A stretch of 64,000 nucleotides of DNA from CANKJK01 sp964400405 (GCA_964400405.1 CAYNUO010000004.1:1-64000); one strand, 5' to 3'. Positions 34,691 to 43,605 are shown, numbered from the stretch's first letter. Notes: a model not told the origin generated them from the letters alone. Numbers and translations are program-made.

Positions 34691-37152
34691 CCCTCCGCCC
34701 TCCTCATCTGGAACGGCATGCTGCGCACGACGGCCATCACCAGCGCCGACCACCGCATGTCATTCTTGTCCGCCTCGCGCATGATCTGCCGAATGGCGGG
34801 TTGATCCTGGTATTCCACGCCACGACCGAGCGCGTAGGTCAGAAGCTTCTGTGTCAGCGTGGACACAAACAGTTCCTTGAATCCAACGAGTCCCTGGCGG
34901 AAGTCCACCGGGCCACTGAACTTGCGGCCACCGCCCGGGAACGTCCCTGACGGATCAATCGCGAAGCCGGCGTCCTTCGTCCGCCAGGCACCAATGGCAT
35001 CGAAGTTCTCAAACGCGAATCCCAGCGGATCCATCTGGCCGTGGCAGGCCGCGCACACGGGGTTCTTGCGGTGCTGCTCCATCTTCTCGCGCACCGTGCG
35101 GGGCTGCGACTTCCCGTCGGCCTCCGGGAACGGCGGCACGTTGGCCGGCGGCGGTGGCGGCGGGACCCCGAGCAGCGTCCGAAGCACCCAGGCACCGCGG
35201 AGCACGGGGGACGTGCGGTGCGCGTAGGACGTGACGGTGAGGACGCTGCCCTGCCCGAGAATGCCTGCCCGGCGGTTGTCTGGATACTGAACCCGGCGGA
35301 AGTGACTGCCCCGGACGTAGGGCAGGCCATAGTGACGGGCGAGCCGCTCGTTGACGAACGTGTAGTTGGCCGTCAGCAACTCGAGCACGGGCCGGTCCTC
35401 AGCGAACTGGGACCGCAGGAACATCTCGGTCTCCTGCTGGAAGGCTCTGCGCAGGTTCTCATCAAAATCGGGGAAGGCCTTCGTATCCGGCCGCTGGGTT
35501 GCCAGCGTCCGCAGCGTCAGCCACTGACCGAAGAAGTTCGAGACGAAGGCACCCGCACGCTCGTCGCGAAGCATCCGCTTGACCTGCGCCTCGAGAACAG
35601 CGGGGTTCCGCAGACGGCCCTGAGAAGCCACCCGCAGGAGTTCGTCATCCGGAATCGTGCTCCACAGGAAGAACGAAAGCCGGCTGGCGAGAGCCAGGTC
35701 GTCGATGCGATAGGGCGTACCGGGCTTCACACCGGCTGGCTGCGCCTCGACACGAAGCAGGAAGTCCGGGTCACTGAGCAGCCGCTCCAACCCCCACTGA
35801 ACTCCCGCGTCAAACGTACCGACAGCCGCTCTGCCCTGGGCGAAGGCCGCAAGCAACGGCTTCACATCGGCCGGCGTCACGGGCCGGCGATAGGCACGGC
35901 GGGCCAGCCCGGAGAGGATCTGCCGCGCGCACACCTGCTCACCGACGACCTGCGGCTTGCACGTGAAGATCCGCGCGCGGCTCGGGCTGCCCTCGGATGC
36001 GTGGGCGTTGAACGGCCCGGACACCTCAAGTGTGTCAATCGCCGTCTTGATGGGGCCCACGCCAGCTCCCGAGTCCGTGGCACCCGCGTAGCCGTCACTG
36101 GCGGGCGGAATTCGAACGGGTCCCACGCCCTCGACGACGTCGGTCCAGGTATTGAAGGCCACCGAGATGGCGTGCTGACCTGCCTTCATGGGGAGCGTGA
36201 AGTAAAGGTGGGCGTCCGGCTCGGGGACTCCAGCAGCCTCGTCATACACACTGCCCTGCCGCTTGCCGCCAACGGTGAACGTCTTCACTCGGACGCCGTC
36301 GACGCGGACCTCGATCTCGCTCGACTCAGACAGGCCGCGCACGCGGTGGCCGTAGGACAGGGCGTGGCGCTGAAGCTGGAGCCGAATCTTGTAGTCCCCA
36401 TCAACGGGGAACTGGTGACGCACGGCCAGACCGCCGCGGGTCCCCTGCGGCAGGTCATCGCCCATGCGTTCGTCCTGCACGAGCGTGAGATACGGCAGCG
36501 TGTACGACTCGACGGTTGGCCGCATCGAAGGATCGGCCACCGCGAGGCGGGCCACCTTCCGGGCCGCCAGGACATAGCGCTCCAGCAATCCCGGGGACAT
36601 GGAGAGCACGTCGGCAACGTTGTCGAACCCATAGCCGGAGTCGTCCTGCGGGAGCAGGTCCATCCGCTCGATGGACAGGTCGAGCAGATCACGAACGGCG
36701 TTGGTGTACTCCGTCCGATTCAGGCGATGAACGACATGAAGGCCTGGGTTGGGCGACGCCTCGGCTTCGCGGTCGAGTCCGTGCTCGAGCGTGGCGACCA
36801 GGGCGGCTCTCCCAGCCTCGTCCGGGCTGGGATTCCCGGGCGGCGGCATGGCGCCGATACGCAGTTTCCGCACGACCTTCTCCCATGCCTCGGCTCGGGG
36901 CGAGAGACGGTCGGTCTGGATGTCCGTGAGGACCAGATCGCCCGCCTTCATGCGCGTGTTGTGACACTTCACGCAGTACTGGTCGAGGGACGCCTTGATG
37001 GCCTCCGGGGAGAGCGCCTTGTCCGGCGCTGCCGCCACAGGCGCTGGGGCCTTGGTTGCGGTGCCGGCCTGCGGCGCCCGCGCCGCATGCAGAAGGCCGG
37101 TGGCCGTTACAACGACGACGGCTGCGGACGCAATGAGTCGCATGGTCTTCAT
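34687..37152 (-). CDS. Secreted DUF1587/1595/1592/1588/1585 two-heme protein, module 3
   Basis: 821 residues. Signal peptide to about residue 24, then an alanine/proline-rich linker; heme motifs CVKCH at 60-64 and CAACH at 700-704. Domain signatures as in the paralogues: HRLNRTEYTNAVRDLLDLSI, SGYGFDNVADVLSMSPGLLE, ARRAYRRPVTPAD, LASRLSFFLWSTIPDDELL, NYTFVNERLARHYGLPYV, RTSPVLRGAWVLRTLLGVPP and YALGRGVEYQDQPAIR. Starts 12 nt after the ankyrin stop. The middle region (about 220-340, beta-rich, with EIEVRVDGVRVKTF) is the most divergent part among copies and may set substrate specificity; inference. Confidence 0.94.
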   Translation of the reverse strand: MKTMRLIASAAVVVVTATGLLHAARAPQAGTATKAPAPVAAAPDKALSPEAIKASLDQYCVKCHNTRMKAGDLVLTDIQTDRLSPRAEAWEKVVRKLRIGAMPPPGNPSPDEAGRAALVATLEHGLDREAEASPNPGLHVVHRLNRTEYTNAVRDLLDLSIERMDLLPQDDSGYGFDNVADVLSMSPGLLERYVLAARKVARLAVADPSMRPTVESYTLPYLTLVQDERMGDDLPQGTRGGLAVRHQFPVDGDYKIRLQLQRHALSYGHRVRGLSESSEIEVRVDGVRVKTFTVGGKRQGSVYDEAAGVPEPDAHLYFTLPMKAGQHAISVAFNTWTDVVEGVGPVRIPPASDGYAGATDSGAGVGPIKTAIDTLEVSGPFNAHASEGSPSRARIFTCKPQVVGEQVCARQILSGLARRAYRRPVTPADVKPLLAAFAQGRAAVGTFDAGVQWGLERLLSDPDFLLRVEAQPAGVKPGTPYRIDDLALASRLSFFLWSTIPDDELLRVASQGRLRNPAVLEAQVKRMLRDERAGAFVSNFFGQWLTLRTLATQRPDTKAFPDFDENLRRAFQQETEMFLRSQFAEDRPVLELLTANYTFVNERLARHYGLPYVRGSHFRRVQYPDNRRAGILGQGSVLTVTSYAHRTSPVLRGAWVLRTLLGVPPPPPPANVPPFPEADGKSQPRTVREKMEQHRKNPVCAACHGQMDPLGFAFENFDAIGAWRTKDAGFAIDPSGTFPGGGRKFSGPVDFRQGLVGFKELFVSTLTQKLLTYALGRGVEYQDQPAIRQIMREADKNDMRWSALVMAVVRSMPFQMRRAEG

Positions 37153-37164
37153 CCTGACGCCAGT

Positions 37165-38622
37165 CTAGTAGGTCCCACCCAGCTCGCGGAGGATGACCGC
37201 AGTGGATGGATGGGTATAGAGCATCATGATGACGATGACACCGTCCGCGATGCGGAGCGGCGTCTCGCCCGCCTTGTTCTTGATGTTGACCGGCGCGCCT
37301 TTGCTGGCGAGGAACTTCACGACGGAATCGAACCCGCCGTGGGTGGCGATATGGAGCGGGGTATTGCCCAGCGCGTTGACGGCAGCCACATCCCCTCCCA
37401 GCTCGATGGCGAGCTTCACCGCGGCCAGGTGCTGCGCTTCACTGATGTTGCTCTCGAGATCGTAGAACCCGGTGGTACCGGCTGCGGCCATGGCGGGGGT
37501 GGTTCCATCCTTCGCGGGCTTCACCGGATCAGCACCGTTTGCCACGAGGAAGCGCATGGCTGCCGGGTCGGCGGCGAGAGCCGCGAGAAAGAAAGGCGTC
37601 GCCCCGGTCAGCGGACCGGCACCGATGACCGTTCCGGCGATGCCCGTCGCCCCAAGGCGGCCGAGCGGCGGCGTCCGGGTGATGACGGCGTTGACGTCAG
37701 CGCCGTGCTCCAACAGCGCCTGCATCAGCTCCAGCTTGCGGTCCTGAGGGATACCGCCCATGAGCTGAATCTCGTTGCCGTCCCGCCCAAAGCTGATGCT
37801 GAGGCCGTTGTCCCAGTTACCGGCTGCCCAGTGCAGCACCGTGTAGCCGGCCTTCGAGGCATTCGGGTTTGCGCCGTGCGTGAGCAGGTGCTTCACGAGG
37901 TCCACGTGGCCGCGGAGCGCGGCCACCTGCAGAACCGTCGTGCCATCGTTCGCCTCGGCGTTGAGATCCGCGCCCTTGGCGAGCAGCAGATTCACCGTCT
38001 CGATGTCATTGAGACGGGCGGCGAACGTGATCGGCGTGAAGCCGGTCTTGGAACGGGCGCGGACATCCGCGTCGGCGTCGACAAGAAGACGAACAGCCTG
38101 GCGATGCCCCTCGGAGATGGCCCACATCAGTGCCGTATGGCCCTTGACGGACTCCTGCTTGTTGACGTCCGCGCCGCCGTTCAGCAGGGTATTGATGGCC
38201 TCCGGACGGCCCGTGAGCGCTGCCGCCATCAGCGGGGTCTCGCCCGTGGGCAGCGCGGTGTTCGGCTTGGCACCGGCCGTCAGCAGACGCGCCAGCATCT
38301 CCGTGCTGCCGTTTGTCGCCGCCATGTGCAGCGGCGACATCCCGAAGTCGTTGACGGCGTTGACGTCTGCGCCGGCGGCAATCAGCAGGTCCGCCGCCTC
38401 GCGGTCATCCCACTGAGCCGCCCAGAGGAGGGCGGTGGCGCCGTCGGGCTGCCTGGAGTTGACGTCCACGGACCGCGTCTTGACCAGGGTCCGGAGGAGC
38501 GGGAGATCCTGCCGGCGGGCCGCGTCGACGATCCGCTGATCAGGGGCACCTGCGGCCTCGGCTGCAGCCGCCGAAAGTCCGAGCAGGAGCAGGCCCAGAG
38601 AGAGAGAACGCGATGTTTTCAT
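37165..38622 (-). CDS. Secreted ankyrin-repeat protein, module 3, first gene of operon
   Basis: 485 residues from ATG 38622; ATG 38634 also precedes the signal peptide (SLGLLLLGLSAAAAEAAGAP), and neither has a strong ribosome-binding site. Ankyrin repeats such as GATALLWAAQWDDREAADLL, GHTALMWAISEGHRQAVRLL and GNTPLHIATHGGFDSVVKFL. The conserved interruption follows GYTVLHWAAGNWDNGLSISF, and the segment after VNAVITRTPPLGRLG is longer than in the other two copies. As first gene of the six-gene operon (38622 to 28140) it sets the order ankyrin-DUF1592-DUF1552, which then repeats. Confidence 0.92.
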   Translation of the reverse strand: MKTSRSLSLGLLLLGLSAAAAEAAGAPDQRIVDAARRQDLPLLRTLVKTRSVDVNSRQPDGATALLWAAQWDDREAADLLIAAGADVNAVNDFGMSPLHMAATNGSTEMLARLLTAGAKPNTALPTGETPLMAAALTGRPEAINTLLNGGADVNKQESVKGHTALMWAISEGHRQAVRLLVDADADVRARSKTGFTPITFAARLNDIETVNLLLAKGADLNAEANDGTTVLQVAALRGHVDLVKHLLTHGANPNASKAGYTVLHWAAGNWDNGLSISFGRDGNEIQLMGGIPQDRKLELMQALLEHGADVNAVITRTPPLGRLGATGIAGTVIGAGPLTGATPFFLAALAADPAAMRFLVANGADPVKPAKDGTTPAMAAAGTTGFYDLESNISEAQHLAAVKLAIELGGDVAAVNALGNTPLHIATHGGFDSVVKFLASKGAPVNIKNKAGETPLRIADGVIVIMMLYTHPSTAVILRELGGTY

Positions 38623-38708
38623 GAAGGCGACCATGGCGGCCAAGCTTAGCGATGTGGCCGCTGGATCCGCAATACCGGAGATCCCAAAGAACCCCTGCTT
38701 TTCCAGGC

Positions 38709-38735
38709 ACTTGCGGAGATTCAGGCTACGCAAGT
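38709..38735. promoter_or_regulatory. Inverted repeat upstream of six-gene PSD operon
   Basis: ACTTGCG (38709-38715) and CGCAAGT (38729-38735) form a 7-bp inverted repeat spaced by 13 bp, 87 bp before the ankyrin start and 16 bp past the stop of the gene at 38752. It could be an operator or a weak hairpin. No U-tract favours a terminator. Confidence 0.35.
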
Positions 38736-38751
38736 ACGGCCCTGAATTTCC

Positions 38752-39375
38752 CTATTTGCTGGCCGTGAACTCTACGACCTCTTCCTTCAGTTGTAGCGTG
38801 CCCTTCATGGCCGTGCCCGAAGGGGCGAGTTCGCCTTTCCAGAGATAGGTTTCCCCCTGGATAGGCCGCAGGAAGCGAACCATCACAGAGGAACCCTGGA
38901 TGTCCCCCTCAATCGAGATGGAGCCCGACTCGGACCGTTCGGGTTGACAGGTGCCCGTCAGGCGCCCACCGTCGTTCTTGAACGTGCAGTCAGAACCGAC
39001 GCTGACGCCGCTCTTCCGAACCGCCGTCAGCGTCCACGAACCGTCAATCCCTGGCGCCGGGGCCGAGGTTTTCGCCGTCCGTGGAGCCGGCCGGGACGCC
39101 GCGACCAGGGAGACCCCCGCCCGGTCCGCCGCCCGAACCACCGGAGCCGTCACCTTCACCCAGGAGCCGGTCGCACCCGCGGCCCGCCCGGCTGCGTCCG
39201 CCGGCAGGCTGACCTTCACGAGGGCCGACCGGGCACCGGGATCCACCGCCACGAGCTCGGCATCCACCAGGAATCCATATGCGATGGACGCCATCTCGGC
39301 CGCAGGAGGCGCGTAGACGACGAGGTCGCCCTCCTCCGCCCAGGTCAGAGCAACCTTCGCGCCCGGCGTGCGGTC
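38752..39375 (-). CDS. C-terminal part of a secreted protein of unknown function, cut by scaffold gap
   Basis: About 207 residues enter from the 100-N gap and end at 38752. Similar in layout to the complete protein at 58472-59299: a DLVVYAPPAAEMASIAYGFL stretch (compare PPIEEMTAVNYGYAVAAEYL), a proline/alanine-rich linker, then a small beta domain with GSWTLTAVRKSG, SDCTFKNDGGRLTGTCQPER, SGSISIEGDIQGSSVMVRF and GTLQLKEEVVEFTASK. That C-terminal domain pairs a cysteine in C-x-F with one in G-x-C, probably a disulfide, typical of exported proteins. It appears as one frame with the VOC gene only because the N-run was translated. Function not recognised. Confidence 0.75.
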   Translation of the reverse strand, partial: DRTPGAKVALTWAEEGDLVVYAPPAAEMASIAYGFLVDAELVAVDPGARSALVKVSLPADAAGRAAGATGSWVKVTAPVVRAADRAGVSLVAASRPAPRTAKTSAPAPGIDGSWTLTAVRKSGVSVGSDCTFKNDGGRLTGTCQPERSESGSISIEGDIQGSSVMVRFLRPIQGETYLWKGELAPSGTAMKGTLQLKEEVVEFTASK

Positions 39376-39475
39376 NNNNNNNNNNNNNNNNNNNNNNNNN
39401 NNNNNNNNNNNNNNNNNNNNNNNNNNNNNNNNNNNNNNNNNNNNNNNNNNNNNNNNNNNNNNNNNNNNNNNNNNN
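39376..39475. other. Scaffold gap (100 N)
   Basis: Exactly 100 unknown bases, the usual placeholder for a gap of unknown length. The genes on either side belong to unrelated families, so at least one gene end and one gene start are missing here. Confidence 0.97.
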
Positions 39476-39981
39476 TCCTTCGGGACGATCTGCAGGTAGA
39501 TGCCGTTGGGGTCGTAGAGGTAGACCGAGCGCGTGTTCGGCCCATGAACGGTCGGCCCCGTCGGACGGGCCTTCGCCTCGGGATACATCTTGTTGATCGC
39601 GTCGGCCACGCGCGTGGCGTCGCCGCCCTTCTGGTTGAAGTCCACCCCATAACCCACGTGGTTGATGTAGGGCTTGTCCTTGGTGAACTTGGTGAGGCTG
39701 ATCCACCCGCCGCTCGGCAGCGACAGGGTCGCATTGTCCGGCGACGTGTCGCGAATGGTCGTACCGAGCACATCCGCGTAGAACTTGATCGCCTTGTCGA
39801 GATCCGGGATGTAGAGGTGGACGTGGTTGAGGTTCTTGCCGGGCGTGACGGCCTTGGCCTGCGCGGACGCGGTGCCGGCAACACCGGGCGCCACCATCAT
39901 CATCAGCGCGCCAACCAGCTGGCGCCGGCTGAGCCCGCCCTGCTGGAACTGTGAAACGACATTCTCAATCTCGTTGACCAT
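39476..39981 (-). CDS. Tat-exported VOC-family protein, C-terminus in scaffold gap
   Basis: Starts at ATG 39981 after AGGAGG, with a Tat-type leader (GGLSRRQLVGALMMMVAPGV, AQAKA). One VOC domain covers residues 50-165: LNHVHLYIPDLDKAIKFYAD, YINHVGYGVDFNQKGGD and RSVYLYDPNGIYLQIVPK, entering the gap within a few residues of the normal domain end. H53, H107-like and Q/E near the end are candidate metal ligands. Relatives here are at 14918 and 52730. An extracytoplasmic isomerase, dioxygenase or binding role is possible; the substrate is unknown. Confidence 0.85.
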
Positions 39982-40085
39982 CACGACCTCCTGATCGGGA
40001 TATCCCGCGACGGCGACGCTACAGCGTTGCCCCTTCTGCGCGCAAGGCGTTCAGCGAGCCCCTACCTGAAAGACGGTAGCCGCCG

Positions 40086-41486
40086 CTACTTCCCCGCTCC
40101 GTCGTCCACCTTGATCCGCATGTTGCGCCAGCGGATCTTCCAGCCCTGTGATTGAAAGGCGATGTGCCCACCGCCCAGCGCCGCAAACTCGTGCTGAGTG
40201 ATCGTCGAGCCCAGCACGCCGTTCACATACGACTTCACCGTGCCGTCGCGCGACGAGACGATGCGGATGGAGTTCCACTCCCCGATGGGCCGCTGCGCCG
40301 CCCGGACCGCCGCGTGGTCGTACGTCTTCTTGACCTGCGTCTGGACGCCATAAATCTCGAGCAGATCCCGCTCGTGCCCTTCGACCTCGATCATCTTCGG
40401 CCACAGGTCCGCCGACTGGACGAAGATCAGCGTGCCGTTGCTGGCCTGGAAGAGCCACGGCGGGCCTTCCCAGTCCTCCGGCTTGTCCCATCGGTAGTCG
40501 AAGCGAAGGTCGTAATAGAGGTACTTCTTCGCGGTGTAGGCGAAGCCATGGATCGTGCAGTTGCAGCGGAGTTCGTCGTCCGCGACGGAGAAGACGCCGG
40601 ACGGGTCGGTCTGCACGCAGCCGTCCGGTGGCGCGCCGCAGTTCGGACGCAGCGCGAAGCGAAGGCCCGAGAAGTCCTTGCCGTTGAAGATGCGCTCGAA
40701 GCCCGGCTCGTCGAGCGTCAAGGTCTTCATGACCGCGTAATCCGGCGTCAGGGCCTGGCGTCCTGACGGATAGTTGTTCGCCTTCAGGATGTACGCCGCG
40801 ATATCCGCGCGTGTCTGCTGGGATATCGCCGTCGTGTCGTAGGCCGGCATCGCCTCGAGCTTCTTGAAGAAGTAATAGACGCTGGGCCACACGCGCACGC
40901 CGCCGGACTCCCGCTGGAGGAATGTGCCACCGAATCCGCGGCCCGGGCCGACGGAATGACAGAAGCCGCAGTTGCGGTTGAAGGCCAGGCGTCCCCGCTC
41001 GGCCTGCTCCTCCGTGAAGTAGCGGCCCTGTGACCGATCGTCACCGGGCGCAACGGCTGATTCGGCCACCGGCGGAGCTGGTCTGGCCAGGTCCGCTGGC
41101 AGATCGAGCGCCTTCGCGCCTGCGGCAACGCCGCTCTTCTCCAACAGGTAGGCCAGAACGTCGGCGTTCTGCTGCGGGCGCAGCCCCCCCGGGCTGTGCA
41201 GCGGCATCTGCACCTGGATATAGCGGAGGAGCTGGCCCACGCCGCGCGTGCTCCACCTGGCGAGGAAGGCTGCCCCGGCCACGGGCGGGGCGATGTCGCC
41301 GCCCGACAGGTTCTCCATGTGGCACATCTGGCAGTTGGCGGCGTACACCGTGGCACCCCGCGCGGCCTGCTGCGCCGTGAAGGCCGGGTTCCACGCGGCG
41401 GGCTGCGCGGGCAGCTCGACGGTCAGGACGAATGCGCTGAGGGCCACCAAGCCGGCCGCGCTGACGGCGTGGATCGGTCGAAGCAT
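40086..41486 (-). CDS. Secreted diheme cytochrome c fused to DUF1080 (3-keto-glycoside hydrolase-like) domain
   Basis: 466 residues. Signal peptide to about 28; two class I cytochrome c modules with CQMCH at 52-56 (methionine ligand region VQMPLHSPGGL) and CGFCH at 173-177 (LEAMPAYDTT). A C-terminal DUF1080/concanavalin-like domain runs from about 262 (FERIFNGKDFSGLRFAL; GTLIFVQSADLWPKMIEVEG; GEWNSIRIVSSRDGTVKSYV; GWKIRWRNMRIKVD). DUF1080 includes 3-keto-disaccharide hydrolases, so a hydrolase or sugar-binding domain wired to an electron-transfer chain is plausible. Divergent from the PQQ dehydrogenase at 41583. Paralogue at 59390-60823. Confidence 0.9.
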   Translation of the reverse strand: MLRPIHAVSAAGLVALSAFVLTVELPAQPAAWNPAFTAQQAARGATVYAANCQMCHMENLSGGDIAPPVAGAAFLARWSTRGVGQLLRYIQVQMPLHSPGGLRPQQNADVLAYLLEKSGVAAGAKALDLPADLARPAPPVAESAVAPGDDRSQGRYFTEEQAERGRLAFNRNCGFCHSVGPGRGFGGTFLQRESGGVRVWPSVYYFFKKLEAMPAYDTTAISQQTRADIAAYILKANNYPSGRQALTPDYAVMKTLTLDEPGFERIFNGKDFSGLRFALRPNCGAPPDGCVQTDPSGVFSVADDELRCNCTIHGFAYTAKKYLYYDLRFDYRWDKPEDWEGPPWLFQASNGTLIFVQSADLWPKMIEVEGHERDLLEIYGVQTQVKKTYDHAAVRAAQRPIGEWNSIRIVSSRDGTVKSYVNGVLGSTITQHEFAALGGGHIAFQSQGWKIRWRNMRIKVDDGAGK

Positions 41487-41582
41487 CAGGGCATGATGCC
41501 TAGCCCACGGCTGGGCGCCAATACCTGATTACCGGATGTCCGGAATGTCGAGGGTCCCGTAGATCAGTTATCGTTCGGGCCC

Positions 41583-43559
41583 ATGTCGACTCCTTCGCTC
41601 AGATTCCCGCTGGTGCTCGCTCTCGTGGCCATTACAGCCCTTTCCGGGTCAACCGCCGCGCAGCGCGGAGCCGCGACTCCCGAGGGAGAATGGCGTGCCT
41701 ACGCCGGAGACCTCAAGGCCACGAAGTACTCGCCGCTGGCGCAGATCTCCAAGGAGAACGTCTCGAAGCTGGCCGTGGCCTGGAAGTGGTCGACGGCCGA
41801 CAAGGCGATCCAGGCATCGAACCCTGTCTGGCGGGCCTCGCGCAATGAAGACACGCCGCTTTACATCAAGGGGACTCTCTACACCCTGACGCCGCTCGGC
41901 CTTGTTGCGGCGATCGATCCCGGAACGGGCGCAACGAAGTGGGTCTACGACGCAGAGAGCTACAAGACAGGCCGGGCGACGAACGTCGGCTTCACCAACC
42001 GCGGCATGGCGTTCTGGTCCGACGGCAAGGCGGACCGCCTGATGGTGTCGACACCCGATGCACATCTGATCTCGATCGACACGGCCACGGGCAAGCCCGA
42101 CCCCGCCTTCGGCACCGCCGGGAAGACCGATGCGGCGCAGGGGATCCCGAAGGTCATGCACGCCACGAACCTCTCCGGGCGGCGGCCGCTTGTCGCCGGC
42201 GACGTCGTCATCGTCGGCAGCGCCGTTCTGGATGGCGCGGCCAACATGGAGTCGAACCCTCCGGGTTACGTGAACGCCTTCGATGCCCGCACGGGCAAGC
42301 TGGTGTGGACCTTCCACACCGTGCCGAAGAAGGGCGAGCGTGGATACGAGTCCTGGCTCGAGGGGTCCGCGGAATACTCCGGCAACGCGAACGTCTGGGG
42401 CGGCATGGCGTACGACGCAGAGCTCGGCTACGTCTACCTCGCCACGTCGACCGGGACCAACGACTACTACGGCGGGCACCGCCCGGGTGACAACCTCTTT
42501 GCCGAGAGCATCGTCTGCCTGAACGCGAAGACCGGTGCCTACGTGTGGCACTTCCAGGCGGTGCATCACGGCGTCTGGGACTACGACTTCCCCGCCGATC
42601 CGATTCTCGGCGACCTGAACGTCAACGGCCGCAAAGTGCCGGCGGTCATCCAGGTGAGCAAACAGGCCTTCACCTATGTGCTCGACCGCCGGACGGGCAC
42701 GCCGGTGTGGCCGATCGAGGAACGCCGCGTGCCGCAGTCCACGGTGCCGCGGGAGCGCACCGCGGCCACGCAGCCCATCCCGAGCAAGCCACCAGCCTTC
42801 GACCTCCAGGGCACGATGCCGGAGAACCTGATCGACTTCACGCCGGAGTTGAAGGCCAAGGCCCTGGAGAAGCTGAATCTCTTCGAGTACGGCCCGGTAT
42901 TCACTCCGCCGTCACTCAAGGGAACGATCGTGCTGCCGGGCATGTTCGGGGGCGCCAACTGGGGCGGGGCAGGTTTTGACCCTGAGACGAACACCCTCTA
43001 CGTGCCCTCAAGGATGTATCCCTCCGTCGAGCGCCTCGCGGTGCAGGACCCCAAGCGCACGAACCTGCTCTATCGCATGGGGGGCACCGGTCCGTCTGAG
43101 GCGGACGCCGCCATCGACGGCCTGTCGATCTTCAAGCCACCGTATTCCCGCGTGACGGCGCTCGACCTGAACAAGGGCGACCGGAAGTGGATGGCTCCAC
43201 TCGGGAATGGGCCGCAGAACCATCCCCTGCTGAAGAACCTGAAACTCGGCCCGCTCGGCGATCAGATTCACGGCGGAAGCGTTCTGGTGACGAAGACGCT
43301 GGTCTTCGTCGGCGTGACCCACCTGCAATACAACGGTCAGCCGAACCCGCCGAAATGGGCGGCGCACGGCGACAAGAACATGACGCAGAAGGCGATCTAC
43401 GTCTTCGACAAGGCCAATGGCCAGCTCGTGCACGTGATCGAGCATCCGATGGGCGTTGCCGCGCCCATGACCTTCACCCACAACGGGCGCCAGATGATTG
43501 TGTTCGCGGCGGGCGGCGGTGAGAACTGCGAACTGGTCGCGATGGCGTTGCCGCGATAG
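41583..43559 (+). CDS. Secreted PQQ-dependent dehydrogenase (glucose/alcohol dehydrogenase-like)
   Basis: 658 residues, signal peptide about 1-26 (ALSGSTAAQ). Eight-bladed quinoprotein propeller: GEWRAYAGDLKATKYSPLAQ, TLYTLTPLGLVAAIDPGTGA (TKWVYD), GYVNAFDARTGKLVWTFHTV, SGNANVWGGMAYDAELGYVY, AYVWHFQAVHHGVWDYDFPA, GMFGGANWGGAGFDPETNTL and GQLVHVIEHPMGVAAPMTF. The W-D-Y-D-F segment and GGANWGG correspond to PQQ-contact regions in soluble and membrane quinoprotein dehydrogenases. It lacks a fused heme; the c-type cytochrome gene at 43606 starts 46 bp downstream and is the likely electron acceptor. The substrate is probably an alcohol or sugar. Confidence 0.93.
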   Translation: MSTPSLRFPLVLALVAITALSGSTAAQRGAATPEGEWRAYAGDLKATKYSPLAQISKENVSKLAVAWKWSTADKAIQASNPVWRASRNEDTPLYIKGTLYTLTPLGLVAAIDPGTGATKWVYDAESYKTGRATNVGFTNRGMAFWSDGKADRLMVSTPDAHLISIDTATGKPDPAFGTAGKTDAAQGIPKVMHATNLSGRRPLVAGDVVIVGSAVLDGAANMESNPPGYVNAFDARTGKLVWTFHTVPKKGERGYESWLEGSAEYSGNANVWGGMAYDAELGYVYLATSTGTNDYYGGHRPGDNLFAESIVCLNAKTGAYVWHFQAVHHGVWDYDFPADPILGDLNVNGRKVPAVIQVSKQAFTYVLDRRTGTPVWPIEERRVPQSTVPRERTAATQPIPSKPPAFDLQGTMPENLIDFTPELKAKALEKLNLFEYGPVFTPPSLKGTIVLPGMFGGANWGGAGFDPETNTLYVPSRMYPSVERLAVQDPKRTNLLYRMGGTGPSEADAAIDGLSIFKPPYSRVTALDLNKGDRKWMAPLGNGPQNHPLLKNLKLGPLGDQIHGGSVLVTKTLVFVGVTHLQYNGQPNPPKWAAHGDKNMTQKAIYVFDKANGQLVHVIEHPMGVAAPMTFTHNGRQMIVFAAGGGENCELVAMALPR

Positions 43560-43605
43560 GCGTCTCAACGGAGACCCGACACGAGCGTCAGTCGAGGAAC
43601 CCCGA

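Noticed and set aside
35041..38649. Plus-strand open frame of about 1200 codons
   Set aside because: It is the antisense of the DUF1592 and ankyrin genes of module 3. It is arginine/histidine-rich, has no domain or signal, and arises from the GC-rich third codon positions of the real genes.
38752..39984. Single 410-residue protein joining a VOC domain to an unknown C-terminal domain
   Set aside because: The frame is continuous only because 100 N were translated as unknown residues. The two sides belong to different families and the true gap length is unknown.
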